From NCBI GenBank assembly GCA_018883325.1, contig VEQH01000006.1, positions 1 through 64,000 of the forward strand: a stretch of 64,000 nt of DNA. The letters run 5' to 3'. The DNA is from Flavobacteriales bacterium (GTDB lineage: Bacteria > Bacteroidota > Bacteroidia > Flavobacteriales_D > Crocinitomicaceae). Of the stretch, positions 56,941-64,000 are shown in pieces; positions within the stretch are counted from its first letter, which is position 1; each line of letters begins with the position of its first letter. Below the pieces are notes generated by a model. It was not told the origin of the DNA, did no database searches, and saw nothing but the letters and a program-made list of their open reading frames with translations. Made by a program: the position numbers and the translations under genes.

Positions 56941-57156
56941 ATGAAAGAAATTGAAAATTATAATATTGAATATTTTTACAATGATAAAGCATTGGACATT
57001 AGTTTAATAGACGATAAGTTTAAAATTATTGAACAGTATGTAATTGATACGTTCTATAGTGGTCAACTTTCGGGTACCTATGTTATTAATGTGAAAAGTG
57101 ATGCAAATACACATTCATTGGACATTATATCGTTCCGTTTTACAGAGAAAAAATGA
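56941..57156 (+). CDS. Small protein of unknown function
   Basis: 71 residues; a charged alpha/beta-like protein without signal or membrane segment (IEYFYNDKALDISLIDDKFK, then VIDTFYSGQLSGTYVINVKS). It follows the J-domain gene by 39 bp on the same strand. No homology recognised. The following 248 bp to the purF-like gene holds no gene I would support. Confidence 0.55.
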   Translation: MKEIENYNIEYFYNDKALDISLIDDKFKIIEQYVIDTFYSGQLSGTYVINVKSDANTHSLDIISFRFTEKK

Positions 57157-57404
57157 AATCCAACAGGTTACAAATTCTTAGCTCCATTTTTTTTTTGCCG
57201 TAAACGTAAAAAAACGGTAACAATCGCCAGCCTTTTCTAAATTCAACCTTTGAAATCGTCTCCTTAACTTTATTTTTAGGAAACGTTTTTTTTCTTTTTA
57301 ACCAATACCAATTCCCCATCAATTAGTTTCCTTTTTTCATCAGAATAAAAGCCACTTATTGCTATCAAATAGCTAACTTCGCACAAATTTTTTTTCCAGC
57401 GACC

Positions 57405-59306
57405 ATGAGTGATGCTATTAAACACGAGTGTGGGATTGCCCTTTTGAGGCTCAAAAAACCCTTGGATTTCTACCTTCAAAAGTATGGATCAGCACTTTAC
57501 GGAGTAAATAAGCTTCATCTTTTGATGGAAAAACAACACAACCGCGGACAAGACGGCGCAGGTTTAGCGAATATCAAATTTGACATGCAACCTGGAGAAC
57601 GTTACATTTCAAGAACGCGTTCCATTGCAAAGAGCCCAATTCAAGATATTTTTGATCAAATAAATGAACGCTTTGAGCAAATTGCGGAAGAAAATCCTGA
57701 GAACCTAAAAGATGTTGATTACCTCAAAAAAAATGCTGGTTTTACAGGTGAATTATTTTTAGGTCACTTACGCTACGGAACTTTTGGAAGAAATTCAATT
57801 GAAAGTTGCCATCCTTTTTTACGTCAAAATAATTGGATTACACGAAATTTAGTCGTTGCAGGAAACTTCAACTTGACAAACGTTGATGATTTGTTCGACG
57901 TTTTAGTGCGCGTTGGTCAGCACCCGAAAGAAAAGTCAGACACAGTAACTGTTTTGGAAAAAATTGGACATTTTTTAGATGTAGAAAATGATGAATTATT
58001 CAAACAGTATAAAATTCTAGGTTACAGCAATACAGATATATATGCAAAAATTGCTGAACAAATTAACCTTGTAAAAATTCTAAAAAAAGCTTCAGAAGAT
58101 TGGGATGGAGGTTATGCAATGGCAGGACTTTTAGGCCATGGTGATGCTTTTGTTTTGCGTGATCCAAACGGGATTCGTCCTGCGTTTTGGTACGAAGATG
58201 ATGAAATTTGTGTAGTTGCTTCGGAGCGTCCTGTAATTCAAACAGCCTTCAATTTGAAAGTTGAAGATATTCAGGAATTGAAACCTGGACACGCATTGAT
58301 TATCAAAAAGAACGGAAATGTTTCAGAAGAATTAATCAACGAACCTCTGACACCATTAAAGTGTTCTTTTGAACGAATTTACTTTTCAAGAGGTTCTGAT
58401 TCAGATATTTATAAAGAACGAAAAGCTTTGGGAAGACTGATTGTTCCCCAAGTATTAAAAGCAGTTGATTACGATTTTGATAATTCTGTTTTTTCGTTTA
58501 TTCCAAACACAGCTGAGGTTTCATTTTATGGTTTAATCAAAGGTTTGGAGGAACATTTAAACGAAGAAAAAATCAAACAAATTCAAGCTTTGGGCGCTAA
58601 TCCAAGTTTGGAAGCGATTGAAGAAATCATTCACCGAAGAGCACGAATTGAAAAAATAGCAATTAAAGATGCAAAATTGCGCACATTCATTACGCAAGAT
58701 GACACACGGGATGATTTAGTGGCAAATGTGTACGATATTACTTACGGAGGAATTCGTCCGCACACTGATAATCTGATTGTAATTGATGATAGTATTGTTC
58801 GTGGTACGACATTGAAGCAAAGTATTTTGCGCATTTTAGATCGTTTAAATCCAAAGAAAATTGTTGTAGTTTCTTCTGCGCCTCAAATTCGTTTCCCAGA
58901 TTGTTACGGAATTGACATGGCAAAAATGGGAGATTTCATAGCGTTTGAAGCGACAATTCAGTTATTGCGCGACACCAATCAAACGGCACTTATTGACGAG
59001 GTTTATAAAAAATGCTTGGAGCAAGTTCACTTACCAAAAGAACAAGTTCGCAATTATGTGAAGGAAATTTATGCACCATTTACAGATGAACAGATTTCAG
59101 CTAAAATCGCAGAATTATTGACTCCGCCAACGATTAAAGCAAAAGTTGAAATTGTTTTCCAATCAGTTGAAAATTTGCACATTGCTTGTCCAAATCACTT
59201 GGGAGATTGGTATTTTACAGGAAATTATCCAACACCTGGCGGAAATAAAGTAGTCAATAAAGCCTTTATTAACTGGGTGGAAAAGAAAAATGAAAGAGCG
59301 TATTGA
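57405..59306 (+). CDS. Amidophosphoribosyltransferase-like protein (PurF family, long form)
   Basis: 633 residues, longer than the ~470-500 of typical PurF. The glutaminase part begins at Cys9 (MSDAIKHECGIA), so an 8-residue propeptide is expected before the catalytic Cys. HNRGQDGAG and RYGTFG are typical of glutamine amidotransferases, and the phosphoribosyltransferase motif VIDDSIVRGTT is intact. PurF makes phosphoribosylamine from PRPP and glutamine. Bacteroidota often encode a second, longer PurF paralogue like this one; whether it is the main purine enzyme here is unclear. Confidence 0.88.
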   Translation: MSDAIKHECGIALLRLKKPLDFYLQKYGSALYGVNKLHLLMEKQHNRGQDGAGLANIKFDMQPGERYISRTRSIAKSPIQDIFDQINERFEQIAEENPENLKDVDYLKKNAGFTGELFLGHLRYGTFGRNSIESCHPFLRQNNWITRNLVVAGNFNLTNVDDLFDVLVRVGQHPKEKSDTVTVLEKIGHFLDVENDELFKQYKILGYSNTDIYAKIAEQINLVKILKKASEDWDGGYAMAGLLGHGDAFVLRDPNGIRPAFWYEDDEICVVASERPVIQTAFNLKVEDIQELKPGHALIIKKNGNVSEELINEPLTPLKCSFERIYFSRGSDSDIYKERKALGRLIVPQVLKAVDYDFDNSVFSFIPNTAEVSFYGLIKGLEEHLNEEKIKQIQALGANPSLEAIEEIIHRRARIEKIAIKDAKLRTFITQDDTRDDLVANVYDITYGGIRPHTDNLIVIDDSIVRGTTLKQSILRILDRLNPKKIVVVSSAPQIRFPDCYGIDMAKMGDFIAFEATIQLLRDTNQTALIDEVYKKCLEQVHLPKEQVRNYVKEIYAPFTDEQISAKIAELLTPPTIKAKVEIVFQSVENLHIACPNHLGDWYFTGNYPTPGGNKVVNKAFINWVEKKNERAY

Positions 59307-59378
59307 GAAGGAAGATTTTCTTACCTTACATTTAACGAATTGATTTCAACAAAAACAATGAATTGAAAATCAATTTAC

Positions 59379-59386
59379 TACATTTG
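59379..59386 (+). promoter_or_regulatory. Promoter -7 element of the 59.4-kb gene
   Basis: TACATTTG matches TAnnTTTG, 23 nt before the ATG at 59410. Confidence 0.5.
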
Positions 59387-59409
59387 TCGCCTCAAAAACA
59401 CGAAAAATT

Positions 59410-60744
59410 ATGAAAAAAAATCAATCAATCGCCTTGGTTATTGGTGCTTTCACGCTTTGTTTCAATGCGTATGGTCAATTACCTAAAATTACTAAACCGA
59501 AAATCAATGTTTCTGTTCCAGGAAATAGCGATGTAAAAGCTTCAGATATTGGATTAGGTGGAAAAGACCCTAGTGGTTTGTTTAAAAACATCACAAACGA
59601 TGAAAGTGCAAATGTTCACCGTAAAAATGCAGTAGCAAACTTAACAGCAATAGAAGCGGAATACGCAAAAACAAGTGTTGATTACGAAGTGTTGACAAAG
59701 TTAATGTTTGAAAATGAGCGCACACTTGGACATGTAATGAAATTAGAGCCGAAAATTGACCGTGCGAATTACGACGCTAAATATCTTCCATTAAAAGAAA
59801 AAGCAGACAAACAAACTGCTGCTTATGTTGAAATCGTTAAGTTGGAAAAATCATTCCAAAAAGATTTCAATGCTCCAGTTGAATTTAAAAAACCTGAGGT
59901 TTTATCGTTCAGAGGTGAAGGTTATAGCTCACATCCACAGTGTTACTGCCGAAATTATCGTTCGGAAACAAAAACGTTAGCAGAATTTGATGCCGCTAAG
60001 AAACAATACGAAGAACTTTCGGCACAATTACAAGGTTACAAAAATGCAGAAACGCAGAAACTTTTTGCGAATATGACAACTTGTATTGCAAACGGAAATA
60101 ACTATGCACTTTTTGCAGCGAAAGAAAATCTAACTAAAGATGTTGTTGATTTCAATACAGCAAATAAAGCTGCTGAACCTAATAAAGTAATCAAGCGTTG
60201 CGACGAATACCTAGCTGCCTTAAATCGAATTGAGACAGACAATAGTTTGAAGTTAGAAGCTGCAACTATTACAGCTTTGACACAAGCAAAAGCAACAGTT
60301 TCAAAAACAAAAACGGATGCTGAAACTTATATTAGTAGTGGAGCTTTCAAAAAATACCAAGACAAAATGTATGCAGAGAAAATCGCAAAAGTTTTCTTAC
60401 CTAAAGCTGGGTCTAAAAATGCAACATTGGAAGCTGGTGCAATTGCTTATGTTAAAGGAGCGGAATACACTGAGTATTTGACTGGAAGAAAAGACAGTCC
60501 TGTCGCTTCAACTTTTAGAGCAATTACAGCAACAGCAACACCTTATGTTAAAAAGAATGAATACGGATTACCATTGTATGAATACCACGAATTATGGGTT
60601 GCATTCAAAGGAAAGGATGGTAAATGTTACCGTTGTGCTGTTTATGCAAGTTACACATACAAAGGTGGCGGAACGTATGCAACAGTTCCAACTTGGGGAG
60701 CAGATGCACCTGAAGAAATGTCTTGTGACAATGTTTTAAAATAA
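59410..60744 (+). CDS. Exported protein with coiled-coil segments, unknown function
   Basis: 444 residues with a signal peptide (MKKNQSIALVIGAFTLCFNAYG). Residues ~60-330 are Ala/Lys/Glu-rich with coiled-coil-like helices (RKNAVANLTAIEAEYAKTS; AKKQYEELSAQLQ). A possible Cys-containing motif HPQCYCRNYR lies at ~176 and paired Cys (CYRC, MSCDNVLK) near the end. The C-terminal ~110 residues are Gly/Tyr-rich. No named domain recognised. Probably periplasmic or cell-surface. Followed by a terminator. Confidence 0.7.
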   Translation: MKKNQSIALVIGAFTLCFNAYGQLPKITKPKINVSVPGNSDVKASDIGLGGKDPSGLFKNITNDESANVHRKNAVANLTAIEAEYAKTSVDYEVLTKLMFENERTLGHVMKLEPKIDRANYDAKYLPLKEKADKQTAAYVEIVKLEKSFQKDFNAPVEFKKPEVLSFRGEGYSSHPQCYCRNYRSETKTLAEFDAAKKQYEELSAQLQGYKNAETQKLFANMTTCIANGNNYALFAAKENLTKDVVDFNTANKAAEPNKVIKRCDEYLAALNRIETDNSLKLEAATITALTQAKATVSKTKTDAETYISSGAFKKYQDKMYAEKIAKVFLPKAGSKNATLEAGAIAYVKGAEYTEYLTGRKDSPVASTFRAITATATPYVKKNEYGLPLYEYHELWVAFKGKDGKCYRCAVYASYTYKGGGTYATVPTWGADAPEEMSCDNVLK

Positions 60745-60766
60745 TCCACTCATTTCAGAGTAACTC

Positions 60767-60800
60767 AAAACCTCGATTTATTCGGGGTTTTTTGTTTTTT
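60767..60800 (+). terminator. Intrinsic terminator
   Basis: AAAACCTCGA / TTCGGGGTTTT stem (one mismatch or G-T pair), 4-nt loop, then a TTTTGTTTTTTT tail. Confidence 0.8.
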
Positions 60801-60910
60801 TGAAAGATTTTTTAAAAAAAATCAATAAGATTTTCATGTAAAATTAGAATATTGCTATTTAAAGTTTTAATTTAGCAATCTCATTCTGAGGATAATTAAT
60901 ACATCAAAAT

Positions 60911-61051
60911 ATGAAATCAAAATTTACAGTATTCGTTGGTTTAGCGCTTTTCGTTCTTGCAATTGCTTCTTGTGGTGGAAGTAAAAAAGTTAGTTGTGAT
61001 GCTTTTTCTAGTACACAACAAACGGTAAACAACGATACTGCAGCGAAATAA
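60911..61051 (+). CDS. 46-residue small lipoprotein
   Basis: ATG 60911 to TAA 61049-61051. MKSKFTVFVGLALFVLAIAS then CGGSKKVSCDAF: a lipobox (IASC, Cys21) after a hydrophobic segment, so a mature peptide of about 26 residues anchored in the membrane, Ser/Thr/Asn-rich. Followed closely by a terminator. Function unknown. Confidence 0.7.
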   Translation: MKSKFTVFVGLALFVLAIASCGGSKKVSCDAFSSTQQTVNNDTAAK

Positions 61052-61072
61052 TTTCTGCTTAAAAGCTTTCTT

Positions 61073-61116
61073 AACACTGTGTAATTATTCTTAGTTGAAT
61101 AGCACAGTGTTTTTTT
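61073..61116 (+). terminator. Intrinsic terminator
   Basis: Nine-bp perfect stem AACACTGTG / CACAGTGTT with a 21-nt loop and TTTTTTT tail, 21 bp after the small lipoprotein. Confidence 0.8.
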
Positions 61117-61234
61117 GTGCCCTATTTGTCAAATTTTAATGTTTTTCAATTCTTCTCTTGGCATTTTTCATTTTCAATTCTACATTATAAATTATCCTGG
61201 CACGTCGTTTGAAACGAACTCTAAAATTTAAATC

Positions 61235-62026
61235 ATGAAACGTTTATTTAGTTCAATTGCGCTAGTTTCAATAAGTCTTTTAGTTTTATCTAGCTCTAAA
61301 TCAACAGATTTACCGAATGTAGAAAATAAAGCATTTCAAGTAGGAGAAAAGTTGAGGTATCGAATCACTTATGGATTTGTTGATGCCGGAGAAGCAACAC
61401 TTGAATTGAAAAGCACTTCTAAAAAAGGAAATGGTCGTGAGTTAATTCATGCTGTTGGAATTGGAAGAACTTTGGGTGGATTTAATTCTTTTTACAAAGT
61501 CGATGATCGCTACGAAACGTATTTAGATAAAAAAGGTATTTTTCCTTGGTTTTTTGTTCGCAGAGTTGACGAAGGAGGGTATAAAATCAATCAAGACTAT
61601 GCTTTTAAACATACCGTAGGAAAAGTTGATAATGGCGCAGGAAAAACGTTTAAAATTCCTATTGCAGTGCAAGATATGATTTCTTCTTTTTACTATGCGC
61701 GTACTTTAAATTTTAAAAATATTAAGAAGGGACAGACCTTTGAATTCCCTTGTTTTATGGATGATGAATTATACAATTTAAAAATCAAATACGTTGGTGA
61801 GGAATTTATTCATATCCGCAAAGGTAAATTCAAGTGTATGAAATTCGTTCCTGTGGTTCAAACAGGTCGCTATTTTAAAAGCGAGGAAGATGTCAATTTT
61901 TGGGTAACAAGCGATGCCAATAGAATTCCAGTATTAGTGAAAGCTAAAATCCCCGTTGGCGTTGTGAAAATGCACTTGGTAGAATGGAGTGGCTTGCGAA
62001 ATGATTTAAGCAGTAAAGTCAAATAA
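61235..62026 (+). CDS. DUF3108 domain-containing protein
   Basis: 263 residues with a signal-like start (MKRLFSSIALVSISLLVLSSS). The DUF3108 pattern AFQVGEKLRYRITYGFVDAG opens the mature domain, and the remainder (FYKVDDRYETYLDKKG, KVDNGAGKTFKIPIAVQDMISSFYY, DVNFWVTSDANRIPV) fits the family. Structure is unknown to me; the family is widespread, periplasmic and of unknown function. It converges on the nupG-type gene with a 3-bp gap. Confidence 0.8.
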   Translation: MKRLFSSIALVSISLLVLSSSKSTDLPNVENKAFQVGEKLRYRITYGFVDAGEATLELKSTSKKGNGRELIHAVGIGRTLGGFNSFYKVDDRYETYLDKKGIFPWFFVRRVDEGGYKINQDYAFKHTVGKVDNGAGKTFKIPIAVQDMISSFYYARTLNFKNIKKGQTFEFPCFMDDELYNLKIKYVGEEFIHIRKGKFKCMKFVPVVQTGRYFKSEEDVNFWVTSDANRIPVLVKAKIPVGVVKMHLVEWSGLRNDLSSKVK

Positions 62027-62029
62027 ACG

Positions 62030-63313
62030 CTAGTGATTTATTGAATTTACATCCAATTCTTGGTGCTTGTGTTTGAAAAACAAAGCAAATAAGATGGCAA
62101 TAACCAAAGAATAAATCGAAAAAGTTATCCAAATACTAAACCAATCGTTTGTTCCATTTTCGAGGGTGAAATAGTTTTTGATAAGTAAACCACTTGTGTA
62201 ACTTCCTAAAATTGCTCCGAATCCATTTGTCATCATCATAAATAGTCCTTGAGCACTTGAGCGTATAGTAGGATCAGTTGTTGTTTCAACAAAAATAGAA
62301 CCTGAAACATTGAAGAAATCAAAGGCCATTCCGTAAACGATACAAGAGAGAATAATCATCCATAATCCATCAGCAGGGTTACCGTATGCAAGTAAACCAA
62401 AACGTAAAACCCAAGCGAACATACTGATGAGCATAACCTTTTTAATTCCAAATTTTCTTAAAAAGAATGGAATAGCAAGGATAAATATAGTTTCTGAAAT
62501 TTGAGAGATTGACATTATTATTGTTGAATGTTCAACAACCCACAAATTAGCATATTCAGGCACATTTTTAAACTCAGAAATGTATAAATCGCCATACATA
62601 TTTGTTAATTGTAGCGCAGCACCCAAAAACATCGAGAAAAGAAAAAACATCGCCATTTTGGAATTTGTAAATAGCTTAAAAGCATTTAATCCCATTGTGT
62701 CAGAAAAGCTTTTTCGTTCTCTAATTTCTTTATTTGGTAAACATTTAGGAATGAAGAAAAATGCAAATACAGCCAACACAATCGCTGCTGAACCTGCAAT
62801 GTAAAATTGACCCGATAAGGCTTTGTTTCCAGTAAGGTTTGTGACCCACATCGCAACAATAAAACCAATCGTTCCCCAAACTCGTATCGGAGGAAAGTCT
62901 TTAATTACATTAAATCCATTGTTTTTCAGAACATTATAACCAACTGCATTTGATAAGGCAATAGTTGGCATATAAAAAATCATGGCAAGAAAAATCCACC
63001 AAAAGAAAGTATCTGGAGATTTAACTTCAGGAAGATAAAAAAGTACTAATCCACCTAATAGGTGTAAAATTCCATAAAGTTTTTCTGCATTTATCCACCT
63101 ATCAGCGAGAATACCCATTAACGTAGGCATGAATAAAGACGATAATCCGAGTGTGCTAAAAATTGCTCCAAATTGGGCCGCGTCCCATTGTTTGGTTTCA
63201 AACCAATAATTAGCAACAGTAATTAACCAAGCTCCCCATACAAAAAACTGAAGGAAGCTCATTATGGTTAATCGAAATTTTATTGCTGTGCTAGCTTCGT
63301 TTATTGATTTCAT
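62030..63313 (-). CDS. nupG: Nucleoside:H+ symporter-type MFS permease (NupG family)
   Basis: 427 residues from the ATG at 63313 (MKSINEASTAIKFRLTIMSF); a start upstream at 63373 would overlap the bifunctional nuclease gene more. About 12 transmembrane helices; FLQFFVWGAWLITVANYW and PTLMGILADRWINAEKLYG are typical of NupG/XapB nucleoside permeases. It imports purine or pyrimidine nucleosides with protons. The start overlaps the end of the nuclease gene by 23 bp, part of the etfA-bfn-nupG operon. Confidence 0.88.
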   Translation of the reverse strand: MKSINEASTAIKFRLTIMSFLQFFVWGAWLITVANYWFETKQWDAAQFGAIFSTLGLSSLFMPTLMGILADRWINAEKLYGILHLLGGLVLFYLPEVKSPDTFFWWIFLAMIFYMPTIALSNAVGYNVLKNNGFNVIKDFPPIRVWGTIGFIVAMWVTNLTGNKALSGQFYIAGSAAIVLAVFAFFFIPKCLPNKEIRERKSFSDTMGLNAFKLFTNSKMAMFFLFSMFLGAALQLTNMYGDLYISEFKNVPEYANLWVVEHSTIIMSISQISETIFILAIPFFLRKFGIKKVMLISMFAWVLRFGLLAYGNPADGLWMIILSCIVYGMAFDFFNVSGSIFVETTTDPTIRSSAQGLFMMMTNGFGAILGSYTSGLLIKNYFTLENGTNDWFSIWITFSIYSLVIAILFALFFKHKHQELDVNSINH

Positions 63314-63866
63314 CACGGAGTTTTGAGGCAAGTTCATAATCTTCATTTTCAATCGCCTCTGCCAACTGTGCATTCAGTTCTTCCAATGAAATTGCTTCCA
63401 TTTCATTGATAACTTCATTTAATTCGTCGTCATCTTCCTCTTCAAAATCTAAATCCAAATCTTCTGTTCCTCCAACTTCTTCCAATATCGTAGAAAGAGT
63501 GAAAATAGGCGCATTGAATCGAACTCCAACCGCTATTGCATCAGAAGTACGTGAATCTATTTCAGTAATCGCATTTTCTTTTTCACAAATGATTTTAGAG
63601 TAAAAAACGCCTTCATGAAATTTGTAAATGAGTATTTCACGCACATTTACGCCATACGATTTACAAAATGTTTTGATTAAATCATGTGTCAATGGTCGAT
63701 TGGGAACCATTTTTTCTAATTCTACAGCTATAGCTTGTGCTTCAAAACCACCGATAACAATTGGCAATTTTCTCTTTCCAGCAGATTCAACTAATGTTAA
63801 AACATACGAGCCAGACTGAGTCTGGCTGTATGCTATACCTGTAATGTCTAATTTAACTTTTTGCAT
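63291..63866 (-). CDS. Bifunctional nuclease (BFN, DUF151)
   Basis: 191 residues. The N-terminal ~130 residues form the bifunctional nuclease (DUF151) domain: LVLVESAGKRKLPIVIGGFEAQAIA, then TSDAIAVGVRF. The acidic linker (DLDLDFEEEDDDE) leads to a UVR motif (NEDYELASKLRDEINKR) as in UvrB/UvrC. Homologues cleave RNA or DNA; in this arrangement with etfA and nupG it is common in Bacteroidota, and its real role is uncertain. Confidence 0.9.
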   Translation of the reverse strand: MQKVKLDITGIAYSQTQSGSYVLTLVESAGKRKLPIVIGGFEAQAIAVELEKMVPNRPLTHDLIKTFCKSYGVNVREILIYKFHEGVFYSKIICEKENAITEIDSRTSDAIAVGVRFNAPIFTLSTILEEVGGTEDLDLDFEEEDDDELNEVINEMEAISLEELNAQLAEAIENEDYELASKLRDEINKRS

Positions 63867-63893
63867 GTAATTCCTTAAAATTCTCTTGAACTC

Positions 63894-64000
63894 TTAGTGT
63901 TGAGCTGCTTTGAATTTTTTAATTGCTTCATTTAACCTTGGTACTACTTCAAAAGCATCACCAACGATACCATAATCTGCTGCTTTAAAGAACGGCGCCT
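63894..64000 (-). CDS. etfA: Electron transfer flavoprotein alpha subunit, C-terminal end (partial)
   Basis: The last ~35 residues on the minus strand, ending [20 protein letters not shown], then [14 protein letters not shown] and TAA (63896-63894). The [13 protein letters not shown] segment is the conserved FAD-associated end of EtfA. The rest lies beyond the right edge. Confidence 0.85.
   Translation of the reverse strand, partial: APFFKAADYGIVGDAFEVVPRLNEAIKKFKAAQH

Noticed and set aside
57140-57479. Minus-strand frames between the small-protein cluster and the purF-like gene
   Set aside because: They overlap the purF start or neighbouring gene, are lysine-rich from poly-T tracts, and show no recognised motifs or signal.
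1-64000. CRISPR arrays, tRNA or rRNA genes
   Set aside because: No regularly spaced short repeats with unique spacers and no cloverleaf or rRNA-like stretches were seen; the 40-bp and 288-bp repeats are tandem without spacers.

Overview
The window looks like chromosomal DNA of a low-GC member of the Bacteroidota, most likely Flavobacteriales and possibly a Fluviicola-like member of the Crocinitomicaceae (family placement is inference). The signs are several type IX secretion system (T9SS) C-terminal sorting domains, a PorP/SprF protein beside a giant adhesin, type-B succinate dehydrogenase, TAnnTTTG-type promoter elements with few Shine-Dalgarno sites, and the acpP-fabF-rnc and etfA-bifunctional nuclease-nupG gene orders.

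Layout. 1-2.7 kb: the end of an IS256-like insertion sequence abuts a 5'-truncated T9SS protein with an endosialidase-chaperone (S74) domain. 2.7-10.4 kb: alpha/beta hydrolase and Xaa-Pro aminopeptidase on the minus strand, a foldback repeat, then galE, an outer-membrane protein, tatD, ansA, ispD and an LD-carboxypeptidase. 10.5-19.0 kb: sdhC-sdhA-sdhB, with sdhA and sdhB separated by 4.8 kb carrying a lone MNT nucleotidyltransferase and two T9SS-secreted proteins, one a putative metzincin protease. 19.1-28.2 kb: a 2727-codon adhesin reading frame broken by one TGA, with 288-bp tandem repeats and nine thrombospondin-3-like units, followed by its PorP/SprF partner. A second foldback repeat sits at 28.3 kb. 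28.6-32.8 kb: minus-strand block with rnc, fabF, acpP and a HAD hydrolase. 32.9-38.4 kb: hemA-hemC-hemD, then an ExbB/ExbD operon. 38.7-40.3 kb: an unlisted 52-aa membrane protein and fumC. 40.3-49.8 kb: a truncated RhuM gene, ORF6N proteins with a PLD-like C-terminus (one intact, one with a nonsense codon, one fragment), a huge alpha-2-macroglobulin and a HepT (HEPN) remnant. 49.8-55.4 kb: LytTR regulator, CxxC membrane protein, TPR lipoprotein, aldehyde dehydrogenase and a GH16 glycoside hydrolase. 55.5-57.2 kb: a cluster of small unknown proteins around a membrane-anchored J-domain protein. 57.4-64 kb: PurF-like amidotransferase, a secreted unknown, a small lipoprotein, a DUF3108 protein, and nupG-like permease, bifunctional nuclease and etfA.

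Most genes are core metabolism (heme, fatty acid, TCA cycle, isoprenoid, purine, cell wall) interleaved with surface and secretion genes. The unusual material is concentrated in the two copies of a 267-311 bp foldback element, the block dividing the sdh genes, the broken adhesin, the rnc gene without a usual start codon, and the decayed ORF6N/HEPN accessory genes near 40 and 48 kb. No rRNA, tRNA or CRISPR array was recognised.
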